DNA of 64,000 nt from Coffea arabica (lineage: Eukaryota; Streptophyta; Magnoliopsida; Gentianales; Rubiaceae), in NCBI RefSeq assembly GCF_036785885.1, contig NC_092314.1, forward strand, positions 17,505,638 to 17,569,637, in the 5' to 3' direction. A program made the position numbers and the translations under genes. Below, piece by piece: positions 21,965-36,141 of the stretch; the first letter of the stretch is position 1, and each line of letters opens with the position of its first letter. The notes beneath the pieces were generated by a model. It was given only the letters and a program-made list of their open reading frames with translations. It did no database searches and was not told where the DNA came from.

Positions 21965-23426
21965 ATTCATAATAATATGGTTTTGGGAGATGCATTTTCA
22001 AGCTTCACCGGCTCATCTGCACGTGATATCTTTTGGAAGTGCATATTACTTTGTGTATTGTTGTTCTTCCTCCTCTCATATTCCTACCGTACCATTGATA
22101 TGGTTTAGACTGGGAATCAACCATCTGTCCTAAGAATGTACCTAAGATGTAGCATCCATAGATGTAATGTAATGTGGTGTTTGACTAACAAATTTACTTT
22201 TTGAGTGGTGGATATCTCATGGTTTCTGCTTAAACCTATATCAAAATTGTTGGCTTTTGTTGCGATGATCTGTCAGCAAGATTTCATTATTTTCCTTTCC
22301 AAACACAATCAAATCCTCAATTCTTGCTTTTCATTGTCATTTGGTCACTTTTTGAGGACTGCATTTCCTAGGTAAGGACTAGAATCAAATGGAGAATTAG
22401 TCTAATGTTGCTTGAACTCACGATAACTTGCACCTCTCTTTATCTCCAGTTGTTTCGTTTCATAAAGAGGATACATGTTGTAGCACGAATTTGTGATAGT
22501 TTGCATGGGATGGTTCTGAAATAATGTAGACTTACATCAAAGTGAGACAATTTAAATCCAATTATACGAACCTTGATGCAGATGCAGCTACCATTAAGAT
22601 AGGCATTTGATGATTCTCTTGTAATAATCAATTTGTTATTGTATCAGTATCCACTTCACATGCGCCAGTATTTCTTTTTGTTTCTTTCACCTGGTTATGA
22701 TATTTTTGGTAGCCATTTCTAATCCACAGAAATTCCTTTCAATTTTTCATTTTTGTTTCTATTAAAGCATCTTGAAAAACTATAGATTGCGTGATCATAT
22801 AAATCAAACCATGTTATTAGCAAGTAACAATTAAAGTACTAGCCATAATTTGCATTGGATTGTATGCAATAAAAGGTCTATCCTTGCATGGTTTGATATT
22901 GCAACTAACATGCATGCTCTGTCAAAGATTAAAATCCCTAATGTTCTGACTGGATATTTGAGATGATAAACGACATCAAAAGTGCCATGTTCAAGTCTCT
23001 CTACCTTGGCTCATCCACTCGTCAACCTTGCCATCCACAAGATATGTAGGAGCTAAAGCAAATTGTTCTCTTATATGAATAGGTTTAATTGCTCAAATAT
23101 TGGAATCTGTTATTCTTAACGTTCAAAAAATATTTCGTCGAGACATCAGAATCTGTTGTTTAATGTTCAAAATTTTTTTGTCAAGATCTAGGAATCTGCA
23201 ATCACTAATGTTTAGAAGAGCTATTAGCCGCTTAAACAACAAGCACTTAATTTTTTTGAATTATATGTCCCTTTTATATACCAAAGAAACAATAATGTCC
23301 TTTGAGTGCAAAAGATGATGCTTAAAATTTTGGTTTAGTTAAAAAAAAAAAAAAAAAAGAACTGGACTATGATCCAAGAATAAAAGTCTCACATTCAAGT
23401 TTAGTTAGTTTGCTGATTAGTAAGTA
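21965..23426. other. No recognisable gene; short imperfect repeat at 23102-23215
   Basis: AT-rich. Around 23102-23215 two imperfect units sharing GGAATCTGT-AT-TTAATGTTCAAAAATAT recur with a period near 56 bp. A poly-A run lies at 23341-23358. Confidence 0.4.
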
Positions 23427-24239
23427 GGGATAATTTCAAAAACCTCTCCTGATGAGGTTTCTTCTAATATGTCTTAGCACCCCAAGAATTCTAAAATCTC
23501 ACTTATCTTCCCTATCAGCTTGACAAGGTTAGATATCCCTTTCAATGGTCATAAATTGATGACATTACCCTTGCATTCTTAATAATTATTTAACCAAAAA
23601 TCCCAAATTAAAAGAGAAATTTTAACCCAAAATCTATAAACAAAAATAACCAAATGACCATCCAATATTAGTCCATAATCCTCTGTAATTAGATGGTGGT
23701 GAGATAGCAAAGGTGGTGGTTAAGTTAAATTTACTAATGTCAACAGTTGCAAAGGATTTTGGTAAGTAATTTACACCTTAGAAAATTTTGCAGGACGGAA
23801 TTAAGGAAGTCAAGCAAGGTTTTGAGGAAGTATGTTTTAATACATGATGTATTCCAAATTGTACTTTAAATTAAAATTATCTTTATTATTTGTGCGGTTT
23901 GTACTATATATATAAGCCAACATTAAAAATATTAATAAAAAAATGATCTCATGACTAATTATCAAAATATTGACTATGTTAAGAATATAAGCAATTTCTA
24001 GATATTTTCAGCTTCATCTTTTAGCCTTATTTTAATTTTTATTGTTGATGTAAGTTTCATAAATAGGATAACATAAGGGTAGTATTAGAAGAAAAGCAAT
24101 TTCTCTTTTGCTTTTCCACAAAAGGGGCTAAAATGTCACAAAAAGTGTCAATCTAAAACAGATAAGTGAGATTTTAGAAACTTGCAGGGTGCTAGGTAAT
24201 ATTATAAGAAACTCGAAGGGAGGTTTCTGAAATTATCCC
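23427..24239. mobile_element. Mutator-like MITE (GGGATAATTTC family), 813 bp
   Basis: Starts GGGATAATTTCAAAAACCTC and ends as its inverse (GAGGTTTCTGAAATTATCCC). Flanking 9-mers TAGTAAGTA and TATTAAATA agree at 7 of 9 positions. The interior is non-coding. Same family as 24791-25573, 42360-43107 and the end at 40109. Confidence 0.75.
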
Positions 24240-24790
24240 TATTAAATATTTGTAGCTCTAAAAGAGTTGAAAAAAAATGTAAGAAAGATATAGTGTAAAT
24301 AATAGTTTATCACTTGGTTACCATTTTTTTTCACATAAGGTGCATAAAAGAATTCGAGGCTTCTAGATTCTATACCTTCCAAAACAAATTTTTTACGATA
24401 TCCACAATCACGAAGTAAAATGCAGAGATTGTTCAGCAACCAAAAGTCTATTCTAGCACCGCTTCAAATTTGTTACATGCTTTCACAATATTTTGCGAAG
24501 AGAAGTTTGTTATCTCCATTTAAAGTGGCAATCATCCATTGATTTCTTTGTATATTGTTGGCAACTATTCAAGCAAAAAATAGAAAGGATGGTGAAAAAG
24601 AAAATCATATTTTCCATCTGGACTAACATTTTCTGACAACGTATTAAAAAATTTTAAATTTTCATCCAGAAAGAGGTTAAATGCATTTTAATAATTGAAA
24701 GTTGAAACTATCGGAAATCCAATCAGTTATGAATTTTTATTTTTTTTAGAAGATACCAAAATTAAACTTCATCTTAGAAAGAATTTTAAA

Positions 24791-25573
24791 GGGATAATTT
24801 CAGAAACCTCCCTTGAAGTTTTTGACAATTTCACCTACTATCTTTGAGGTTTACAATATTACACTTACCTCCCTTGGCCTTATAAAATGATCATAATAAA
24901 CTTAACATATCAATATTTTTCATCCAATTAAATAATCCACTCCTAATCTTGTGCATATGAATGCATTTCACACAATTAGACATTAAATGGAAACCAAAAT
25001 AAGGTTCACTCAAGGAATAACCAATTATGTTGTAAACACAATTTGAAACATATTACAAATTTATTTGAGTTTTGTTTGGAGGATTTGCAGATGAGTAGAA
25101 GAAGATGTGAATTGAAGGTTTAAGAAGGACGAGAATAGTGTTGGTACTCCAACATTTGAGAAATAGGATGTTATATTAATGCAATTGTTGAAATTTTTCG
25201 GATTTAATAGTGTGATATTTTCGTTTCATTTGAGGTTTTAGAATTTAGGGACTGATAGTGCTAGTGGTCATAGATATAACGGTACTAATTTGGAATGTGA
25301 AAATGTGGAAGGCTTGGAATAGTAGAGATTATGGTTGAAAGTGATTTTGTGATGTTGTCTATGTTCCAAAATTTTTTAAAAATTTCATGGGAAAGTAAAA
25401 TGAACTTCACAATTTTATGAGGGCGTTTTAGATTATTCATTCAAAATTTTGACCACTGAATAATTTTTGTTGCCATAATAGTAACTTAAAGAAAGGTATG
25501 TGTAATTTTTAAAATCTCAAAAAAACTAGGTGAAATTGTCCAAAATCTCAAGGGAGGTTTTTGAAATTATCCC
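24791..25573. mobile_element. Mutator-like MITE, 783 bp, perfect 9-bp target duplication
   Basis: Ends GGGATAATTTCAGAAACCTC and its inverse GAGGTTTTTGAAATTATCCC. Flanked by AATTTTAAA at 24782-24790 and again at 25574-25582. The exact 9-bp duplication assigns the family to Mutator-like elements. Non-coding. Confidence 0.88.
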
Positions 25574-25582
25574 AATTTTAAA

Positions 25583-26190
25583 CAGCCCTTAGAGATTCTG
25601 TCAAGTAATGTTTTGTTATAGGATGAGATTAAATCCACACTTCCACAATCTAAATTCACACCCTTACAACCAAGTTGACCAAAAGACCTATAGCATTTAT
25701 GGAGCTTGGTAGAAACCCTTTCGATAAAAAATTAGGGTGTTAAAAAAATGTGTAGGGTGTTAATTTGGACTTAAAATTTACATAATTATGAATGGTTTTA
25801 AAATTTTTGACATTTTTTTATTCACTTTGATGGCATTTATTTTTTCCTCCTATTTGGTTGTTTTTGTCTCTTTCCATCATGTAAGAGGGGATGAGAGATT
25901 TTCATTTTTAAAATTGTGTTAAGAAAATATTTTTACCTTTTTGGCACATTGCACTTCAAAGTTGATTGAAGTATAATTTTAGAAAATACTAGCAGATCCA
26001 TATATAATTAGGATGATGGTATTAAACAATTTAAATTAATTAAAATTTGTAATTGATTTTTTAAACTTCTCTTGTTGTATGAAAGACAAGTTTTTATATT
26101 GAAAGAAGTTTTCATAAAACTACTATGGGCTTTATTGTCACTTTAATACTAGGGGTGTGGATTTAGCCCTACCCTTTGTTATATTGACTA
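25583..26190. other. AT-rich spacer, nothing recognised
   Basis: No ORF or repeat ends. It lies between a MITE and the Helitron 3' end. Confidence 0.4.
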
Positions 26191-26494
26191 CTAGGGACGG
26201 ACAGCCCGCGCAACGCGCGGGAATTTGGTGCTTGTGATTCAAGATAATTAATAATTATTGTTTAATATTTTGTAGTATAGGAACTGAAGTATGATGATTT
26301 TATCATGTGATTTTAATAGAAAAATCATAAGTTACATAGTGAGTCAATAAAAATAATGTGCAATGAGACATCTTATCGTTATACTATATAAGAATACGTT
26401 GTAATCAAATGTTGTGTTTGAATTTCAATTGCAAAGATAAGGGTAGTTTGAAAATGTAAGAATGGTTGAAGTGCAATTGAAAAGTATCCAAAGG

Positions 26495-27105
26495 CTATGT
26501 TTTCAGAACCGGACCGGATAGCGACTCGGCCGAGGTCAGGAGTCAGGGGTCAATGGGTTCGACCGGGGGTCGATAGGGGTCGAACCGGATGACGTCATAA
26601 ATAAAAATTATTTAAAAATTAAAATATTATATATATAATATCTAATAATATATTGATATTAATAAAGGCATATTCATATATATTTGATGTTTCAAATATA
26701 TTTAACAAGAAAATACAAAGAAATTAGAACAATCAAGTAGCAATTTATATTATTTAATAAATATTAACAAGTTTAGAATTAAAATTATGAATTTAATTGA
26801 AAAATAACATCAAATTTTAGGACAATATTTATAAAGTATCAAATATTTGAGGTATATCAATAAGTTTTAACAATTTAGGGGGTCAAAACATAATATTAAA
26901 AAGTTTGAATTTTTTTAAAAAAAAATTACTGTTGAACCGGAAAAACCGGTTTTTTCCCCGGTCAAACCCGGTCAAACCCGGTTTTTGACCGGCTTTGACC
27001 GGATTTTAAATTTCCGGTTTTCTAATGTGACTCGGACCGGCTACCTGGCCGGTTTCCGGTTCGACCGGTTCGACCGGCCGGTCCGGTCCGAGTCTGAAAA
27101 CAGAG
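26495..27105. mobile_element. hAT-type MITE rich in CCGG, 611 bp
   Basis: Terminal inverted repeats CTATGTTTTCAGAACCGGACCGG and, inverted at the other end, CTCTGTTTTCAGACTCGGACCGG. Flanked by perfect 8-bp duplications TCCAAAGG (26487-26494, 27106-27113). GC-rich ends full of GACCGG/CCGGTC surround an AT-rich core. It is nested in the Helitron. Confidence 0.88.
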
Positions 27106-28314
27106 TCCAAAGGTCTCTTCTAAAACTTATCCAAGATGATAAAATATTTTAAAGTATCAATTGAACCATTCATTTCTTGAATCTATATATGTTCGTGAAA
27201 GATCCTTCAAGCAATGCTTCTGATTTCTTTCTCGATTTAAGCTCAACCTGAATTATCAAGTCAAGTTTATCCATCAATCACTTTGCGTCCAATCTAATCT
27301 AAAATAATTTTATTTTTGACTAACTATTTATATAATTTGATAGATATAATATGACTTAATCACATGTTTCTTATAGAGATAATAATGCCCAAAAATGATA
27401 GATAGATAAGAAACTTAAGTGGTCTTTTTTAAAATTTTGTAGAAACTATTCAGATTTGGTATTTTTTTGCTAGGGGTATTTCTTTATAATCTCATAAATA
27501 AGTTCAAATCTGCATAATTGTTAAAGATCTGAATTGAAACTATCTTGATTATAAAAAATTGGTGCAAATAATATTTTCTAAATTTGAAATTGTAGAAAAT
27601 GGTAACTAAAATCAGAAAAAATTCCTCATATGACTTCGAATTGCAAACTATGGGTAGAAACTGCTTAATGATATTTTTCAATGTTTACTTGTATAAGTAT
27701 CCAATATAACATCTCTACTTAATTTATTCGTTTGAACTATGGATAATAGTTGTTTCAATCAAATCAAGAAACATTATTTATCATTGTACAACATACAATT
27801 ATGAGTAAATGAATTAATACAATGCAATCAAAATGGTGCTGTAGCTAAAGCATTTAAACCCATCAAGTTCCACTACAAATTCTTTTAGATAGCATAAAAA
27901 AGCAAATTTTTTGTATTTGAAACTATATAAACAGTATAATACAAAACAAGATCATAACATGAAAAGCAAATAGAGTGCAAATGACATCTTAGTACTATGT
28001 ACATGATTAATTTTCTTTTTTAGTTTCAATGAAGTACAAAATTCTAAATTAATAAATTTTACAATCATAAAATTTCCAATTAAAATAAACACAAGTTGAA
28101 TTCCAAATCATATTACATGAAAAAATAACTACTTGAACCATAACTGCTGGAATGTAGTCAACAGATCCCTGGAGTCAAGAATAATAGGAGAAAGTTTATG
28201 AGAAATAAGGTTATTTGACTTAAATAAAGAGATAATACCTTGGCTGAGGAGGAGAAGATGATAAAATTGCTTTTCTGATTATTTTAGAAAGTCACAACGT
28301 TATCTCAAATTGTA

Positions 28315-29650
28315 CTTTGACCAGAGACAGAATCTCTGGGATCTACTAAGAAAAACAATACAATTAATCAGTTTTTGGAATTAGAAGTATTAAAAGGCAA
28401 ACTATATGGAGTTTTTGAATAAACCAATCATCAGAAAAAAAAGCTACAATCGAAGAAGACAAACCCAAAGAACTCACCTCAATTTAAAGGAAAAGTTATG
28501 CATTTTACCTAATATTTAATAGTCATAATAAAATAAAAAAGGTGAAACCGAAAAAGAAGAAAGGGTATCGGCTAAACATGGGGACATAAATATGATAATG
28601 ATTGTTCAGATAATAATTAAAATCCAATTATGCAAAATCCAATTAATTCCTTGACGGATGAGAAAGGTTTCAGGAAATTGGAAGGCTTGGATGTTAGTAT
28701 AATAAATGATTAAAAGAACTTTTATGTAATTCTATCAAAATACAAGCTTTATTCAGTTGTACTTGATACTCAACTTGGCATCAAACATTGTAACATACCA
28801 AACCTGCCCCTAACCTTAAATGTTTGAAAGGTTATATAAGTAATTATAGTGAAATTAAAGCTATAATGACTTGTACTCAGTGTTTCAATTACTCTTCAAA
28901 CACCCTCATATTCCCAAAATAGCCTCACCCCTACGGTTGAAATCTAGTTCTAAATTCGTTCTTATATAGTTTGTACTTTGACTAGAGACAAAATCTCTGG
29001 GATCTATTAAGAAAAACAATATAATTAGTCAATTTTTAGAATTAGAAATATCAAAAGGTAAACTATATGGAGTTCTTGAATAAACCAATCATCAGAAAAA
29101 AAAAACTACAATTGAATAAGACAAATCCAAAGAACTCACCTCAATTTAAAGAAAAAGTTATGCATTCTACCAAATATTTAATAGTCATAATAAAATCAAA
29201 GAGATGAAATCGAAAAAGAAGAAAGAGTATCGGCTAAATATGGGGACATAAATATGATAATGATTGTTCAGATAATAATTAAGTTAATTAATTGTAATTA
29301 AAATCCAATTATGTAAACATCCAATTAATTCCTTAACGGATGAGAAATGTTTCAAGAAATTGGAAGGCTTGGATGTTAGTATAATAAATGATTAAAAGAA
29401 CTTTTATGTAATTCTATCAAAATACAAGCTTTATTCAGTTGTACTTGATACTCAACTTGGCATCAAACATTGTAACATACCAAACCTGCCCCTAATCTTA
29501 AATGTCTGAAAGGTTATATAAGTAATTATAGTAAAATTAAAGCTATAATGACTTGTACTCAGTGTTTCAATTACTCTTCAAACACTTTCACATTCCCAAA
29601 ATAGCCTCACCCCTGCGGTTGAAATCTAGTTCTAAACTCGTTCTTATATA
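28315..29650. repeat. Tandem duplication, period about 661 bp, of the Helitron 5' region
   Basis: Markers AGAGACA-AATCTCTGGGATCTA-TAAG at 28323 and 28984 are 661 bp apart, and the copies match along their length. Each unit ends with a Helitron 5' terminus (GTTCTTATATAGT). In the left copy that terminus runs directly into the next unit (28955-28970) instead of flanking DNA. Confidence 0.82.
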
Positions 29651-30023
29651 GTATAAGGATGCTACTTCTTTTAAGAATACATAATCAGGCTAACGATGAG
29701 GAATAAAATTTCTTAAACAATCTTTTTAAGTTGAATTGGCAACCCCTTTTTTTATCCATTTTTAATCTTTCCCTTTTGTGGTAGAAAGAGTAAACCCAAC
29801 CATACTCAAAGAAGAAAAAAAGTGAAATTAAATATGCAATATAAACCCAATTATAATTGGAAAAGAAATGTAATCCCCCCCTTCCAAGATTTAGCAAAGT
29901 GACGTTATGCAAAGTGTTTGAACCAATCAAATTGATTCATTTTTAAGAAACACATCACCCCAACCAATTCAAAATCCCAATAGTATTCGTAAAAATCTTG
30001 TCAATTTTCTCACCATGCAAGTC

Positions 30024-30030
30024 TATAAAT
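30024..30030 (+). promoter_or_regulatory. TATA box of the BiP-like gene
   Basis: TATAAAT about 110 bp before the ATG. CCAAT motifs occur at about 29931 and 29962, 60-90 bp further upstream. ER-stress elements in plant BiP promoters combine CCAAT with CACG, but no exact ERSE spacing is visible here. Confidence 0.5.
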
Positions 30031-30138
30031 TCACATACCACCAGCTCACAAAAGCATATCATATCCAGCCTTCAAATAGCAATACATTATTTTTAGTTTA
30101 TCATTCTTGATATTTTTTTCACAAATATATTCACGACA

Positions 30139-33625
<3,487 letters not shown>

Positions 33626-34670
33626 ATTGTAGTTCAGGTGTTGCGAATTGTTGCATCTATCACCAAGTTATAATAGCATTCAGCTGCTAGGACAAGGGGC
33701 AGGTTCAGGTGGGCTTCGGTCAGTTGTTTCCACCACAGCCAAATCTTATAACAAGGACGTCAAACTTAGACAGCATGATCGGTTATCATTTTCTTCTGAA
33801 ATTTTCTTACTTATTCAATTAGAGGTTTTCGTTTGGATCACAATCAGTTGTTTCAATGACAATTTGAAATTATGGCTTCCATTTTCTGATCTTTTTATTA
33901 AGTATAGGTTGAAGTTTTGGCTTTCTACAAAGTCGAAAACTAAAACAAGTAAAGAAATAAAAAGATACCGAGTCTCCAAATAATCGTGAGTTGATATGCA
34001 TGTAGTTTGTGTTCAATTATAAAACAGGTCTTTCTTTTCTTTTATTATTTGTTAAATTTTTTTATTTTTTATGAAGAGTAAATAGACTGGTCAAATCTAA
34101 CAAAAAAAATATGAAAAAGTTTGAAATGCATAGCTAATAAAATCGATTCAATTGGCATTCACATAATTGGAATATTACATCTATTGAGGAGTAGATAAAG
34201 AATTCATCAAAAGTTGTTCTTATTTGCTAAAGAAAAGTTAAATCATACCGTTCAAATTAGGGAAAATCGTTGAAGTAAAAAGCCCTAGAGAGAATCGAAT
34301 GATGTAATAATAACATCATAGATGCGTTTTAATCATGTAAAATAAAATTATATAACTAAAGGTTTAATAAAATATATTTGTAATAAATGTGAGGAACCAT
34401 TTCTATCTTTCCATATGTGAGGGAACAAAAAATAATGTTTTATAAATGTGAGAGACCATTTTACATCTTTTCATATGCGATGGACCAAAAAAGAACTTGT
34501 TACAAATATGAGGGACAATTTCATTGATTTTCCCATTCTAGAAACTCTTCGCTGTTTTTCTTTTTCTTTTTCTTTTTTTTTAAAGATACAATGTACAATG
34601 TAAAATTGCAAAGATACAACGTCCAAATATACATTTTGAAATCAGTGACCTCAAACTTTTTTTTTAACTG
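33626..34670. other. Downstream spacer with short diverged repeats
   Basis: Around 34381-34530 three diverged units (AAATGTGAGG-ACCATTTCTATCTTTCCATATG type, about 60-65 bp) stand in tandem. Otherwise AT-rich with no gene seen. Confidence 0.45.
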
Positions 34671-35010
34671 TCAGTGTATATAAGATTTACTCTTATTAAG
34701 ATTAATTTTTCTTATATTGATAGTGTATATAGTTGGATGAAAGACAACTATATAATATTTAAATTTGAAATTCAACTTTTGTACACATATCATGAATCAA
34801 ACGATGATAGTATATACACTGTCAGTGTATATAAGATTTACTCTTGTAAGGATTAATTTTTCCTATACTGACAGTGCATACACTATCAACGTTGGATGAA
34901 TGATAATTATATAAAATTTAAATTTAAAATTTAATTTTTATACACATATCATAAATTAAATAGTGATAGTTTATACACGATCAATATATATAAGATTTTA
35001 CTCTTATACT
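34671..35010. mobile_element. Tandem pair of a palindromic-ended MITE-like repeat
   Basis: Units of about 150-165 bp share the near-palindrome TATACACTGTCAGTGTATATAAG and an AT-rich middle with ACACATATCAT-AAT-AAA. Copies run about 34671-34825 and 34815-34990, overlapping at the shared end. No coding. It abuts the SF3B6 promoter. Confidence 0.6.
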
Positions 35011-35060
35011 ATTTATATTGATAATGGTCCAAGCCGCGCTCCCAATTATTTGCGGCTAAG

Positions 35061-35066
35061 TGGGCC
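35061..35066 (+). promoter_or_regulatory. Site II element upstream of SF3B6
   Basis: TGGGCC, with a second GGCCC at 35083-35087. Site II motifs next to a telo box are typical of plant growth-related and RNA/translation-machinery genes. Confidence 0.5.
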
Positions 35067-35185
35067 GATTTTGGGTTAGCTCGGCCCTATTAACAATTCT
35101 ATTTCTCGGTAAGAGCGTACACGGTGCCTTAATAGAAATTTTTTGCCCTCCATTCCCAAATTTCCCAATTCTTCTGCAATTTCCT

Positions 35186-35193
35186 AAACCCTA
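35186..35193 (+). promoter_or_regulatory. Telo box (AAACCCTA) in the SF3B6 leader
   Basis: AAACCCTA 41 bp before the ATG, about 120 bp after the Site II motif. Confidence 0.6.
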
Positions 35194-35233
35194 CAAATCA
35201 TTTTCGGCGTCGATTCTCCTCTCTTCTGAGAAG

Positions 35234-35614
35234 ATGGCGACAATCAGCTTAAGGAAGGGCAACACAAGGCTTCCACCGGAGGTGAACAGAGTTCTCTACG
35301 TCCGAAACCTTCCGTTCAACATCACCAGCGAGGAAATGTACGATATATTCGGGAAATACGGCGCCATCCGGCAGATTCGAATCGGCACGAACAAGGATAC
35401 TCGCGGCACCGCCTTCGTTGTCTATGAAGATATCTATGATGCTAAAACCGCCGTCGACCACTTGTCTGGCTTCAATGTCGCCAACAGATACCTCATCGTT
35501 CTCTACTACCAGCAAGCTAAGATGAGCAAGAAGTTTGACCAGAAGAAGAAAGAAGAAGAGATAACTAAGTTGCAAGAGAAGTATGGGGTTGGTCTGGCCG
35601 CTAAAGATAAGTAG
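35234..35614 (+). CDS. SF3B6: Splicing factor 3B subunit 6 (SF3B6, p14)
   Basis: A 126-codon, single-exon gene. The protein is the small RRM subunit of SF3b in U2 snRNP. It binds SF3B1 and contacts the branch-point adenosine during early spliceosome assembly in the nucleus. The single RRM has RNP2 LYVRNL at residues 21-26 and RNP1 RGTAFVVY at 57-64. The conserved tail [19 protein letters not shown] (from about 94) and LQEKYGV follow. Length matches the family (about 125 residues). The frame is open further upstream to 35060, but the first ATG matching family starts ([19 protein letters not shown]) is at 35234; upstream sequence looks like leader with a telo box. It appears intact and functional, and its closest downstream neighbour is a Helitron end 224 bp after the stop. 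Confidence 0.96.
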   Translation: MATISLRKGNTRLPPEVNRVLYVRNLPFNITSEEMYDIFGKYGAIRQIRIGTNKDTRGTAFVVYEDIYDAKTAVDHLSGFNVANRYLIVLYYQQAKMSKKFDQKKKEEEITKLQEKYGVGLAAKDK

Positions 35615-35675
35615 ATAGCCGAATTAGGTTTTCTTCCTTTTAATTTAGGGTTTTTACGGAATTGATGTACTTTTT

Positions 35676-35695
35676 GGGGGGGGGTGGTGGGGTGG
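35676..35695 (+). other. G-rich tract, possible G-quadruplex, in the SF3B6 3' region
   Basis: Nine G then TGG, TGGGG and TGG, 62 bp after the stop codon and probably in the 3' UTR. Confidence 0.5.
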
Positions 35696-35805
35696 TTGAG
35701 TGAATCACTGTTGTCTGGTGTTTCTGTTAATGTGATATTTTTATTACAATTTTCTGGATATGATACTGAATTTCTTGGTGTCTATATTTGAATCACCCAG
35801 TGCTA

Positions 35806-35810
<5 letters not shown>

Positions 35811-35838
<28 letters not shown>
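35811..35838. repeat. (AT)n microsatellite
   Basis: About 14 AT units. The Helitron 3' end abuts its right side. Confidence 0.9.
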
Positions 35839-35841
<3 letters not shown>

Positions 35842-36141
35842 TAAGGCCCGGCTGTGCTACGCACAGCCAGTTCCCACCTTCAATTTTGTAATAAATTTTA
35901 TTTTAGTTTATTTGTACGTTGATATTTGGTTTTATTTAGATTTCAAATTTAATGCTTTCATAGGTGGACATTTATATTAGAATTGGTTGTGTAGTTTAAG
36001 TATATTTATTTTTTAAGGCAAAAGAGAGTAAATTGAATATAAGATAACAGAAATACATTAAAAGAGATACAAGATAATTACAATGAAACAGAAGTAGTTC
36101 AGTTTTTAAGTACACAAGCATTATATTGTTGGAAATTAATG

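Larger units (their letters stand above)
26191..29659 (-). mobile_element. Non-autonomous Helitron
   Basis: Read on the minus strand, the 3' end has a 7-bp stem hairpin (CCCGCGC/GCGCGGG, plus 26205-26221), a ten-base spacer and a terminal CTAG followed by host T. The 5' end is TCCTTATACTATATAAGAACG (from 29659) preceded by host A. TC...CTRR ends, a subterminal hairpin and A/T insertion without target duplication define Helitrons. There is no Rep or helicase ORF inside. It contains a hAT MITE (26495-27105) and a tandem repeat of its own 5' section (28315-29650). Its 5' end lies about 480 bp upstream of the BiP-like ATG. Confidence 0.85.

Noticed and set aside
29685..29930. 81-codon minus-strand frame upstream of BiP
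   Set aside because: Low-complexity aromatic sequence in the presumed BiP promoter; no homology or splice context.
35060..35233. N-terminal extension of SF3B6
   Set aside because: The frame is open but contains Site II and telo box motifs, and the family N-terminus begins at 35234.
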